Part shown: positions 43,700 through 51,478 of the stretch, piece by piece | Layout: each line of letters opens with the position of its first letter | How positions within the stretch are numbered: the stretch's first letter is position 1 | NCBI GenBank assembly: GCA_014204435.1 | Contig: JACHLF010000002.1 | Span: 248,001 to 312,000, forward strand | Origin: Mycobacteroides chelonae | GTDB lineage: Bacteria; Actinomycetota; Actinomycetes; Mycobacteriales; Mycobacteriaceae | Length of the DNA stretch: 64,000 bases | Direction: 5' to 3' | Notes under the pieces: model-generated | The model's input: the letters and a program-made list of their open reading frames with translations, nothing else | Database searches by the model: none | Told to the model about the DNA's origin: nothing | Program-made: the position numbers and the translations under genes

Positions 43700-44401
43700 C
43701 TATCCGGCGGGGCTGTCGGGCGGTGACGACGGTTGGACATTCGGTTTGGTAGCGGTCACTCGCCACATACGACGGGGCAGGTCGCCCTCGTCGAAGGGTT
43801 CGACGTCGTCGAGGACCCAGTCTTGAGCGAGATCGTCAACCAGCTGGCGTGAGAAGAAGTGCACTGCGAAGCCGCCGTGTTCGAAGATGTCGTCGCCACA
43901 GTCCTGCCCGGCGCCGTAGTGGGCGTCGCCGGTGTGCCTGACCGTGTAGATGAGCTTTCCGCCCGGTTTCAGGGTGCGCCAGATTTCGTCGATTACATCG
44001 TGAATCTCTTTGGTAGACAATGCCATACACAGCGCCATGTGTGCGTACACGGCGTCAACTGATCCGGAGCCGAGCGGGAGGGGTTCGCGGAGGTCGTGCA
44101 CGATCTCCGAAATGTTGGCCTCCAAGTGCTGTGCCTTGGCGGCTAGTTGGATCTGCTCTATGGCGACTTCGCTGAAGTCCGTGGCGATTACGGTGAATCC
44201 CTCGCGTGCGAAGTAGAGCGCGTCGCGTCCGTGCCCGGCAGCAAGTTCTAAAACACGCTCTGCTCGTGCGTTCTTGAAGAGCTGAGCTGCGTGCCGCGCC
44301 GCTTCGGATGGCTCGGCTCCGTACATGCCTGGGTGCTGCTGGTAGGTGTCTTGCCAGTGCTCACGTTGCGCTGCAGCCAGATCTGATGGGTGATTTGGCA
44401 T
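43700..44401 (-). CDS. Class I SAM methyltransferase, TehB-like
   Basis: A 233-residue protein with motif I VLELAAGHGRDALYFAREGF and VIATDFSEVAIEQIQ, then DLREPLPLGSGSVDAVYAHM and LKPGGKLIYTVRHT. This fits soluble methyltransferases of the TehB/thiopurine type, which act on small thiol, selenium or tellurium compounds. It ends 8 bp from the outer-element repeats. Beside an ArsR-rhodanese regulator and an MddA-like enzyme, a role in sulfur or metalloid volatilisation is plausible but inferred. Confidence 0.75.
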   Translation of the reverse strand: MPNHPSDLAAAQREHWQDTYQQHPGMYGAEPSEAARHAAQLFKNARAERVLELAAGHGRDALYFAREGFTVIATDFSEVAIEQIQLAAKAQHLEANISEIVHDLREPLPLGSGSVDAVYAHMALCMALSTKEIHDVIDEIWRTLKPGGKLIYTVRHTGDAHYGAGQDCGDDIFEHGGFAVHFFSRQLVDDLAQDWVLDDVEPFDEGDLPRRMWRVTATKPNVQPSSPPDSPAG

Positions 44402-44442
44402 TTGGGATCATCTTCTCAAGTGATTGGTGGAGGAGTGGGTGG

Positions 44443-45105
44443 TCACTGTGGTGTTCCTGCGTCGACGGGCAGTTCGTCTAGTCGCCATTCGAGCATGCCG
44501 TCACTGAGGCGGATAGCCCGTCGGCCCCGGTCGGTCAGCATTTGGACGGCGTCGTAGGCCATGGCGCAGTACTCGCCGCGGCAGTAGACAACGATCTGGG
44601 CGCCTGTAGGTAGTTCGGCGATCCGTTGGGTGAGTTCGTTGACCGGGATGCAGATTGCGCCTGGGATGTGGCCGGCGAGGTATTCCTCTCTTGGTCGCAC
44701 ATCCAGGACCACCGCCTCGCCGGACTGGACCAGCCTCACCAGCTCTTCGCGCGTGATCTCTGCGGACTCTTGGGTGCCTAGATAGGCGTCGCGGGCATAC
44801 GGGACTGCGGGCTGGTGGGCTTCGGCGACCTTGCGGAGCAGCGCTAGTAGTTGTGCCACATCGTCACCGGCCAATCGGTAATACATGCGCGGCCCATCTC
44901 GGCGGGCCACCACAAAGCCCGCTTGTTTGAGGGTCTGCAGATGCGCCGAGGTGGTGGTCACGTTCAGCCCGGCAGTTTTGGACAGCGCCTCCACCGTCCG
45001 CTCGCCCTGAGCCAGTAGATCCAGCAGTTCAAGGCGCTTGCCGCTGGCCAGCGCCTTGCCGCTGGCCGCGAACGCTTCGTACAGCGCGACCTTTTCCGGG
45101 CTCAT
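44443..45105 (-). CDS. ArsR-type regulator fused to a rhodanese domain
   Basis: A 220-residue fusion. The N-terminal winged helix is ArsR-like (SGKRLELLDLLAQGERTVEA, LNVTTTSAHLQTLKQAGFVV). Residues about 110-215 form a rhodanese domain (VVLDVRPREEYLAGHIPGA) with the active-site loop CRGEYCAMAYDAV holding two cysteines. Such fusions sense sulfane sulfur or metalloids and repress neighbouring genes. ATG 45105 is chosen for GAGGGTGGGA upstream. It is divergent from the mddA-like gene, which it probably controls. Confidence 0.85.
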   Translation of the reverse strand: MSPEKVALYEAFAASGKALASGKRLELLDLLAQGERTVEALSKTAGLNVTTTSAHLQTLKQAGFVVARRDGPRMYYRLAGDDVAQLLALLRKVAEAHQPAVPYARDAYLGTQESAEITREELVRLVQSGEAVVLDVRPREEYLAGHIPGAICIPVNELTQRIAELPTGAQIVVYCRGEYCAMAYDAVQMLTDRGRRAIRLSDGMLEWRLDELPVDAGTPQ

Positions 45106-45244
45106 GACGTGTCCCACCCTCGCTCTTTCCATAGATCTTTGGAATATGGTTGTGTATGGTACCGGCTGGTGGCGCATGCCAGGGCTGTTCCGGTCTTGCG
45201 CAGCCTGTTTGAAGCGATTCTTGAACAACCTGAGGAGGACCGCG

Positions 45245-46015
45245 ATGGGACGGGTATTGACCATTGGGTACGGGGCGATCAGCTACGTGATCTTCCTCGG
45301 ATCGTTCCTCTACTCGATTGCCTTCGTGGGGAACTTCCTTGTGCCGCGCAGCGTCGACAACGGTCTCATCTCCTCGGCTACAGAAGCTTTCGTGGTGAAT
45401 GTGGTTCTGCTGGGCTTGTTCGCGATACCCCACAGCGTGATGGCCAGGCCATTGTTCAAGCGTTGGTGGACGCGATTCGTGCCGTCAACCGTTGAGCGCA
45501 GCACCTATGTGCTGGTATCGAGTCTTCTTCTGGTCCTTCTGTTTTGGCAGTGGCGCACAATGCCTGCCGTGATCTGGGATGTGAGCTGGACACCTGGCCG
45601 GATCGGCCTGCATGCGTTGTTTTGGCTCGGGTGGGCCATCGTGCTGGCCTCGACGTTCATGATCAACCATTTCGACCTGTTTGGGCTGCGCCAGATTTAC
45701 CTCGCCTGGAAGCACACGCCCTACAGTCATCTCGTTTTCCGGGAGACGATGCTCTACCGGCTGGTGCGCCATCCTCTGATGCTCGGTTTCATCGTCGCGT
45801 TCTGGGCTGCTCCCACAATGACAGCCGGGCACTTGCTATTTGCAGTAGCCACAACGGTATACATCCTGATTGCGCTGCAGTTCGAAGAGCATGATCTACG
45901 CCAAGAGCTGGGCGAGCCCTACCGTGAATACAGCAGCCGGGTGCCGATGCTCATCCCGGGAGCGGCGCCTCGTAAGGATCGCGTCGAGCGCAGCGAAGAT
46001 GCCTCTAGCCTGTAA
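45245..46015 (+). CDS. mddA: MddA-like methanethiol S-methyltransferase
   Basis: A 256-residue membrane enzyme with about six helices. The C-terminal part carries the isoprenylcysteine-methyltransferase/NnrU-like signature: NHFDLFGLRQIYLAW, LYRLVRHPLMLGFIVAFWA and FEEHDLRQELGEPYREY. This pattern fits MddA, which methylates methanethiol to dimethyl sulfide with SAM. ATG 45245 follows AGGAGG. The divergent ArsR-rhodanese regulator supports a sulfur-linked role. Another thiol or metalloid substrate is possible. Confidence 0.75.
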   Translation: MGRVLTIGYGAISYVIFLGSFLYSIAFVGNFLVPRSVDNGLISSATEAFVVNVVLLGLFAIPHSVMARPLFKRWWTRFVPSTVERSTYVLVSSLLLVLLFWQWRTMPAVIWDVSWTPGRIGLHALFWLGWAIVLASTFMINHFDLFGLRQIYLAWKHTPYSHLVFRETMLYRLVRHPLMLGFIVAFWAAPTMTAGHLLFAVATTVYILIALQFEEHDLRQELGEPYREYSSRVPMLIPGAAPRKDRVERSEDASSL

Positions 46016-46030
46016 GAAGCCCGATAGCCG

Positions 46031-46639
46031 TTACGACGCTTTGTCGTTCGCTGGCACGACAGTTCCGATCGCGGCGATGGCCTCCAGAATCTCCCCGGAG
46101 CGGGGGACCGCGTCCGGATCGGAGATCCACTGGATCATTAGGCCATCGATGATGGCCATCAATACCGTGACGATCGTGGGCAAGGACTCGGGTGGTTCGA
46201 TGTCTGTTCCTGCCAGCGCAGCCTTGGCCAGATCAACTGAATGCTGGCGAACCTCGGCGTAACCAGAGGCGAGGCGCTCCCTTAAGTCTTGTGAGCGCAG
46301 TGCGGGGGCATAGGACTCGATACACGCTTGAACGGCGGGCCGGATCTGCTCGAAGGAATCGACGGTGGCGGCCAATACCGCGCGGATCTGTTCGTAAGGG
46401 CTAGCGGCAGTGCTCTGGTCAAACGCCTGCTGGACACGCTGGTTCCATGTCGCGAAGCACAGACCTAACGCGTCGTTGAGCAGGGCTTCCTTGCTGCCGA
46501 AGTGGTAGTTGATCGAAGCGAGGTTAGCGCCGGCCGCTTTGGCGATGTCGCGCGAGCTGGTATTGCCGTAGCCGCGTTCCTGCAGGCAATCGACGGCGCC
46601 CTGCAGCAGTTTGTCGCGAACGGTGGCCGAGTCTTGCAT
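46031..46639 (-). CDS. TetR family regulator beside the P450 operon
   Basis: A 202-residue TetR regulator. HTH: LQGAVDCLQERGYGNTSSRD, GANLASINYHFGSKEALLND. The C-terminal domain is of the QacR/AcrR general type. It is divergent from the small-protein/P450 operon, and a 25-bp inverted repeat stands between them, so it probably represses that operon. GTG 46645 is an alternative start adding two residues. It converges on the mddA-like gene. Confidence 0.86.
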   Translation of the reverse strand: MQDSATVRDKLLQGAVDCLQERGYGNTSSRDIAKAAGANLASINYHFGSKEALLNDALGLCFATWNQRVQQAFDQSTAASPYEQIRAVLAATVDSFEQIRPAVQACIESYAPALRSQDLRERLASGYAEVRQHSVDLAKAALAGTDIEPPESLPTIVTVLMAIIDGLMIQWISDPDAVPRSGEILEAIAAIGTVVPANDKAS

Positions 46640-46658
46640 ACCCACATACTATCGTGAT

Positions 46659-46683
46659 AAACATTCGTTTAGTACAAACGTTT
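46659..46683. promoter_or_regulatory. Candidate TetR operator between divergent genes
   Basis: An imperfect 25-bp inverted repeat with outer arms AAACATTCGT and ACAAACGTTT is centred between the TetR gene and the small protein/P450 operon. It would cover promoters on both sides, giving autoregulation and operon control. Confidence 0.55.
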
Positions 46684-46705
46684 GAACATCAATTTAGGAG
46701 TCGGT

Positions 46706-47128
46706 ATGGCAAACGAGATTGTGGGTTTCGTCGGCGTCTACAACGGTGACGGTGGTGTGCGCGGCAATCTGGCCTGGGCCTTGGGCAAGCTGCAGGGGAC
46801 CGCGTCCTGCGCGCTGTGCGATATCACGCACCGCGGGGTGCGGACCAACCCGCAATGGAAAGACCTCGCCTGCACGTTGGGAGTGCCGATCGAGCTGGTG
46901 CATCGCAATGAGCGATCCGCACAGATCGCGCAGCTCACGGGTGATCGGACTCCTGCGGTGGTGGCCCAGACGGTCCAGGGCTACCAGGTCGTGATGGGGC
47001 CTGAAGACTTCACGGGCGCCTCCGGTGATGCCGTGGCGTTCATTGATGCGCTGCGTCAGGCGTGCGCCGACAAGGATTTGGTGTGGCCGGGGGTCGACGT
47101 GCCCGAATTTGGGCAGTCCCAGCGGTGA
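46706..47128 (+). CDS. Conserved hypothetical protein preceding a P450
   Basis: A 140-residue protein with AGGAG before ATG 46706. It opens NEIVGFVGVYNGDGGVRGNL and includes LQGTASCALCDITHRGV, with a CxxC pair and a following His. I recall the same pattern (GKLRGTAHCALCDITHG) in uncharacterised actinobacterial and proteobacterial proteins, possibly with a thioredoxin-like fold. Its stop overlaps the P450 start (GTGA), so the two are coupled. It might serve as a small redox partner, but this is only a suggestion. Confidence 0.65.
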   Translation: MANEIVGFVGVYNGDGGVRGNLAWALGKLQGTASCALCDITHRGVRTNPQWKDLACTLGVPIELVHRNERSAQIAQLTGDRTPAVVAQTVQGYQVVMGPEDFTGASGDAVAFIDALRQACADKDLVWPGVDVPEFGQSQR

Positions 47129-48444
47129 CAGCAGCATTGCCGCCGGGGCCGCGGCTGCCGCGGTTTGTGCAGAGTGTGCTGTACCTGAAGTTCCGGGAAC
47201 GGTTCTTGCCGGCGATGCGCCGCAGGTACGGGGATGTGTTCTCGCTGCAGGTGCCGCCTTACGCGGACAACTTGGTGGTTTACACGCGCCCCGAGCACAT
47301 CAAGGAGATCTTCGCCGCGGACCCAAAAGTTCTGCACGCCGGTGAGGGCAACCAGATCCTCAAGCTCGTGATGGGTGAGCATTCAGTGCTGATCACCGAC
47401 GAGGACGAGCATGCACGAATGCGGTCTCTGCTGATGCCCGCCTTCACCTCGGCGGCCCTGCGGGGGTACCGCGACATGATCGCCACCGTCACCCGCGAGC
47501 ACATCAGCCAGTGGGACACCGGAGCGCCCATCAGGGGTCTGGACTGTATGAACGCACTGACCCTCGACATCATTGTGCGGGTCGTGTTCGGGGTTACCGA
47601 TCCAAAAACAAAGTCCGAGTTGACTCACCGTCTGGACCGGATTGTCAACATCCACCCAGTGATCTTCGCGGGAAGGCTCAACCCGGCCCTCAAACACATC
47701 CAGCCCTGGAAGGGCTCTCACGACAACCAGCGCAAGATCGACGACATCCTCTATAGCGAAATCGCCAGCCGCCGCGGCGTTTCCGATCTCGCTAGCCGCA
47801 CCGATGTGCTTTCGCGGCTGCTGCAAAGCGGCGCCAACGTTGCCACGCCGTTAACCGATGCCGAACTGCGCGATCAACTCATCACCCTGCTACTGGCCGG
47901 ACATGAAACCACCGCGGCCGCGCTGTCGTGGACGCTGTGGGAACTGGCCCAGAACCCGAAGATCCAGGCCGAGGCCGTGGATGCAGCATCGCGTGGCGAT
48001 GACCGCTTCCTGGAGGCGGTCCTGAAGGAAGGGATGCGCCGGCACACGGTGATCGTCTCTACAGCACGCAAAGTCACTACCCCCACCGAGATCGGCGGCT
48101 GGCACCTACCCGCGGGGATGGTGCTCAATACCTCGATCCTGTTGGCGCATAACAGTGAGGAATCACATCGCAAGCCCGCTGAGTTCCGCCCCACCCGCTT
48201 CCTGGACGGCACCGTGGCCTCGAACACCTGGTTGCCATTCGGGGGCGGTGTACGCCGATGTCTGGGTGCAGGATTCGCGCTCACCGAGGGAACCGTGATC
48301 CTGCAAGAGATCTTCGGGCGGTTCACCATCAGCCCCGCCAAGCACCTCGCCTCTGAAACTCCGTGGGTCCGCAACATCACCACCGTCCCTAAACACGGTG
48401 CACGCCTGTGGCTTACCCCCCAACACGACAGGACTTTCGACTAG
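47125..48444 (+). CDS. Cytochrome P450
   Basis: A 439-residue P450 monooxygenase with no membrane anchor. The oxygen-binding I-helix is LLAGHETTAAALSWTLWEL near residue 256, the ExxR motif is in LKEGMRRH near 301 and the haem loop is LPFGGGVRRCLGAGFAL with the thiolate Cys near 378. Start GTG 47125 overlaps the preceding stop. No ferredoxin gene accompanies it, so host redox partners are needed. The substrate is unknown. The neighbouring TetR regulator is probably its switch. Confidence 0.92.
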   Translation: MTAALPPGPRLPRFVQSVLYLKFRERFLPAMRRRYGDVFSLQVPPYADNLVVYTRPEHIKEIFAADPKVLHAGEGNQILKLVMGEHSVLITDEDEHARMRSLLMPAFTSAALRGYRDMIATVTREHISQWDTGAPIRGLDCMNALTLDIIVRVVFGVTDPKTKSELTHRLDRIVNIHPVIFAGRLNPALKHIQPWKGSHDNQRKIDDILYSEIASRRGVSDLASRTDVLSRLLQSGANVATPLTDAELRDQLITLLLAGHETTAAALSWTLWELAQNPKIQAEAVDAASRGDDRFLEAVLKEGMRRHTVIVSTARKVTTPTEIGGWHLPAGMVLNTSILLAHNSEESHRKPAEFRPTRFLDGTVASNTWLPFGGGVRRCLGAGFALTEGTVILQEIFGRFTISPAKHLASETPWVRNITTVPKHGARLWLTPQHDRTFD

Positions 48445-49117
48445 TGGCCCACGCCGATGTTCTTGCGTTCGAGGCCTTCTTTAGATGGGGCGGAAACGCG
48501 CTGTTCGAAAAGGAGTTCGCTGAGGAACACATACCCGACGTGATTGGTCCTTCCGAGTGCATGCGCGACGTCGGCGTGGAGGTTGGAGGCGTCGGTTTCC
48601 TGGGAACTCAACACTTCCCCTACGACGCGATAGAGCGCCGTGCCCCAGCCGAAAACTTCGTATGCAGGTGCTCAAGCGGGACAATTACCGATACGTGATT
48701 TACGGTCGCAGGGCGAAGGACCACGTCGATCTTGAGCCACACGTGCATCACCTCATCCCATGGCGCATGGACGGTCCGACGGCGGAAGAAAACCTCCTCA
48801 CCCTCTGCGGCGCCTGCCACAAGGGCCTCGACCCGGATTATCAGCCCATGTTGTGTGAGCTCGCGGGACTACCCGGTCCCGCAACTCCCCTCAAGGAGCG
48901 CAGCACGGAGTTCGATGAAGAGGTCGCGCGGTACCGAAAATGGGTGGCGCAGCAGATTTCCAAGTACGAGAATGGAGTAAGTCAGGGTGCGTTGAATGCT
49001 GTCGGCGACGAGCACTCGCAAAATTGGCCACGAAACCGAGACAAACCCGAGTGGCCAACGCGTGAGACATCCTCAAACGATGAGGTCAGACGGTGGGGCT
49101 TTGGACAACAGAATTGA
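48445..49117 (+). pseudogene. Decayed HNH nuclease gene
   Basis: From about 48620, a frame reads RKLRMQVLKRDNYRYVIYGR and then HVHHLIPWRMDGPTAEENLL, TLCGACHKGLD, an HNH nuclease core. The first zinc pair, normally CxxC in YRCxxCGRRA, is replaced by Tyr-Val-Ile-Tyr, so the zinc site is broken while HH, N and the CxxC of LCGACH persist. Upstream (48445-48600) a different frame (DVLAFEAFFRWGGNALFEKE) would supply the N terminus, implying a frameshift. The 3' end runs into the outer element's end repeats. Confidence 0.55.
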
Positions 49118-49126
49118 GAACCTACA
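49024..49126. repeat. Right end of the outer element
   Basis: Subterminal repeats TTGGCCACGAAACCGAGAC (49024-49042) and GTGGCCAACGCGTGAGAC (49051-49068) match the inverted copy at the left end. The tip GAATTGAGAACCTACA (49111-49126) is the exact complement of the left tip. It is followed by the 7-bp repeat CGCCGCC (49127-49133). Confidence 0.65.
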
Positions 49127-49133
49127 CGCCGCC
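49127..49133. repeat. 7-bp direct repeat CGCCGCC, right flank of outer element
   Basis: Right partner of 17041-17047. Removing 17048-49133 restores a simple junction, dnaB stop - CGCCGCC - CTTGCGATCACC, with the next gene about 250 bp downstream. The 239 bases from here to the DUF2237 gene show no other feature. Confidence 0.6.
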
Positions 49134-49372
49134 CTTGCGATCACCCGGAACGAACAGGCTGACCGGGTCGATATTCACGCGGCGACACGAGAGATATGAC
49201 GAACAAGACGCCACGCGAAGAATCGATCGAGAAGGAAGAGAAGCGCCGCGAGGAAGAGCTCGGCGTCTCGCAGCAGAAGAAGAGCATCGCCTGCGTTAGT
49301 GCCGTAGGAGTTGGCGCCGGCGAGGAAGTGGCTCGGGCGTCGCGGCCCAGCCACGAGGACGATGCTGGTCGT

Positions 49373-49759
49373 ATGCCTGATCGCAACGTGCTCGGCGGCC
49401 TGTTGGAACCGTGCGGTACCGAACCGCTCATCGGCTTCCACCGCGACGGCTGCTGTTCGACGGGTGACGAAGACCGCGGCCTGCACACGATCTACGCGGT
49501 GGTGACCCCGGGATTTCTGGAGCATCAACGGTCCATCGGCAACGACTTGTCCACGCCGGCGCCGCGGTACCAGTTCCCCGGTCTAGCCCCCGGCGACCGC
49601 TGGTGCGTCACGGCGGCGAATTGGCTGCGGGCCCATCACGAGGGGCATGCCGCTCCGGTAGTGCTGGCGGCCACACACGAACCAACCCTCGACGTAGTCG
49701 CGCTGGAAGTGCTGCTGCAGCACGCCGTCGATGTCCCCGACGATCCACGAGGCCTGTAG
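49373..49759 (+). CDS. DUF2237 family protein
   Basis: A 128-residue protein from ATG 49373, where family similarity begins: RNVLGGLLEPCGTEPLIGFH, then RDGCCSTGDEDRGLHTIYAV and APGDRWCVTAANWL. DUF2237 proteins are small and cysteine-containing, with unknown function. An earlier in-frame ATG (49196) adds 59 charged residues without family support. In the uninterrupted chromosome it would be the first gene after dnaB. Confidence 0.78.
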   Translation: MPDRNVLGGLLEPCGTEPLIGFHRDGCCSTGDEDRGLHTIYAVVTPGFLEHQRSIGNDLSTPAPRYQFPGLAPGDRWCVTAANWLRAHHEGHAAPVVLAATHEPTLDVVALEVLLQHAVDVPDDPRGL

Positions 49760-49799
49760 TGACGGGAAACTCGTGGCGTAGTGATGCGACGATAGAGCT

Positions 49800-51464
49800 A
49801 TGACCGCAACGCTTGTCGCGAAAAATGTGGCCGGCGGATTCGCCCATCGCACCCTTTTCGAGTCGCTCGATCTGACCGTGGCGCCGGGTGATGTGGTCGG
49901 CGTGGTGGGCGCCAATGGAGCCGGTAAGAGCACGCTGCTGCGGATCCTGGCGGGGGATCTGGAGCCGCTCGGCGGTGTGGTCAGTGTCGCCCCCGCGGAT
50001 GCGTTCGTCGGGTGGCTTCCGCAGGAGCATGAACGGATCGCCGGGGAGACGGTCGCGGCCTACATCGCCCGTCGTACGGGATGCACCGCCGCGACGCAGG
50101 CCATGGAAACCGCTGCGGCGGCATTGTCCGACCCGAATCAGGATCTTGCGCACGGTGATCCGGCCGACGCCTACGCCGCGGCGCTGGATCACTGGCTTGC
50201 CTCGGGAGCTGCGGATCTCGACGAGCGGCTGCCGGTCGTCCTGGCGGACCTCGGCCTCGATTCGGGTGCGGTGCTGCCGGAATCGACCATGATGACCGCC
50301 TTGTCGGGCGGGCAGGCAGCGCGGGTGGGTCTGGCGGCGCTGATGTTGTCGCGGTTCGACATCGTCCTGCTCGACGAGCCCACCAACGACCTCGATCTCG
50401 ATGGACTGGCCCGGCTGGAGGACTTCGTCCGGGACCTTCGGGGCGGTGTGGTGTTGGTGAGCCACGACCGAGAGTTCCTCGCGCGCAGCGCGACTCACAT
50501 CCTCGAGCTGGACTTGGCTCAGAACATCACCACCGTCTTCGGCGGCGGGTACGAAAGCTATCTGGAAGAGCGGGAGATCGCGCGGCGGCACCGGCGCGAA
50601 CAGTACGACGAGTTCGCGGAGAAGAAGGCCGACCTGGTGGCACGTGCACGCACCCAACGCGAATGGTCGAGCCAGGGCGTTCGCAACGCGATGCGCAAGG
50701 CTCCCGATAACGACAAGATCCGGCGCCGCGCGGCATCGGAGTCCAGCGAGAAGCAGGCGCAGAAGGTGCGTCAGATGGAGAGCCGGATCGCCCGTCTTGA
50801 GGAAGTGGTCGAACCGCGCAAGGAATGGGTGCTCGAGTTCACCATCGGCGCCGCGCCACGGTCGAGTGCGGTCGTGGCGACACTGGACAACGCCGTTGTG
50901 CGGCAAGGTGATTTTCTGCTGGGACCGGTGTCGCTTCAGGTCGACGCCGGTGAGCGGATCGGCATCACCGGCCCGAACGGAGCGGGAAAATCGACACTGC
51001 TGAGACTGCTGTTGGGTCGTCAGCAGCCCGACGAGGGGCGCGCGAGCCTGGGTGCCAGCGTCGCTATCGGTGAAATCGACCAGGCGCGTGCCGATTTCAC
51101 GGGTTCCGAGCGCCTCGTCGAGCGTTTCGAGCAGCGCGTCCCGACCTGGTCGACCGCCGATGTGCGCACCCTGCTGGCCAAGTTCGGCCTGCGCTCCGGC
51201 CATGTGGAACGCGCGGTCGACGAACTCTCTCCCGGCGAGCGAACCCGCGCCGGCCTTGCGCTGCTGCAGGCGTGCGGGACCAATGTGCTGGTTCTCGATG
51301 AGCCGACAAACCACTTGGATCTCGCCGCTATCGAGCAGCTTGAGCAGGCGCTCGAGACCTACGACGGTGCGCTGCTCCTGGTGACGCACGATCGACGGAT
51401 GCTGCAGAACGTTCGGCTGGATCGCTCCTGGGTGGTCGACAACGGCCGCGTAGCCGAGCTGTAA
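49800..51464 (+). CDS. ABC-F family ATPase
   Basis: A 554-residue protein with two ABC ATPase domains and no membrane segments. Domain 1: GVVGANGAGKSTLLRILAG near residue 35, ALSGGQAARVGLAALML, LLDEPTNDLDLDGL. A charged linker follows (EKKADLVARARTQREW ...). Domain 2: GITGPNGAGKSTLLRLLLG near 392, ELSPGERTRAGLALLQ, LDEPTNHLDLAAIEQ. ABC-F proteins act at the ribosome in translation or antibiotic protection. Which of these applies here is not clear from sequence. Confidence 0.9.
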   Translation: MTATLVAKNVAGGFAHRTLFESLDLTVAPGDVVGVVGANGAGKSTLLRILAGDLEPLGGVVSVAPADAFVGWLPQEHERIAGETVAAYIARRTGCTAATQAMETAAAALSDPNQDLAHGDPADAYAAALDHWLASGAADLDERLPVVLADLGLDSGAVLPESTMMTALSGGQAARVGLAALMLSRFDIVLLDEPTNDLDLDGLARLEDFVRDLRGGVVLVSHDREFLARSATHILELDLAQNITTVFGGGYESYLEEREIARRHRREQYDEFAEKKADLVARARTQREWSSQGVRNAMRKAPDNDKIRRRAASESSEKQAQKVRQMESRIARLEEVVEPRKEWVLEFTIGAAPRSSAVVATLDNAVVRQGDFLLGPVSLQVDAGERIGITGPNGAGKSTLLRLLLGRQQPDEGRASLGASVAIGEIDQARADFTGSERLVERFEQRVPTWSTADVRTLLAKFGLRSGHVERAVDELSPGERTRAGLALLQACGTNVLVLDEPTNHLDLAAIEQLEQALETYDGALLLVTHDRRMLQNVRLDRSWVVDNGRVAEL

Positions 51465-51478
51465 CCGACTATCCGGCG

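Larger units (their letters stand above)
17048..49126. mobile_element. Outer element: IS21-like ends, no transposase, 32 kb including the nested Tn
   Basis: Both tips read TGTAGGTTCTCAATTC inward, a 16-bp inverted repeat. The left copy is split: TGTAG lies at 17048-17052 and the rest continues at 43622 after the inner transposon. Inside each tip are 18-19-bp repeats of the type TTCTCAnTTnnnATGGCCA and its complement, the layout seen at IS21-family ends. The element is flanked by 7-bp repeats CGCCGCC. Without the inner element it is about 5.5 kb and holds seven cargo genes or remnants (43700-49117). No istA/istB or other recombinase is present, so it must have been moved in trans or has lost its transposase. 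Confidence 0.6.

Noticed and set aside
17041..49133. CRISPR array or Cas genes linked to the Tn7-like element
   Set aside because: No regularly spaced repeat series or Cas-like frame was found. The TniQ type and the fixed site argue for protein-guided targeting.
49196..49372. N-terminal extension of the DUF2237 protein
   Set aside because: Similarity to the family begins at 49373. The extra 59 residues are charged low-complexity sequence without family support.
49608..51389. Leftward frame of 593 codons opposite the ABC-F gene
   Set aside because: It mirrors the ABC-F codons and shows no domain. The + strand has both ATPase cores.
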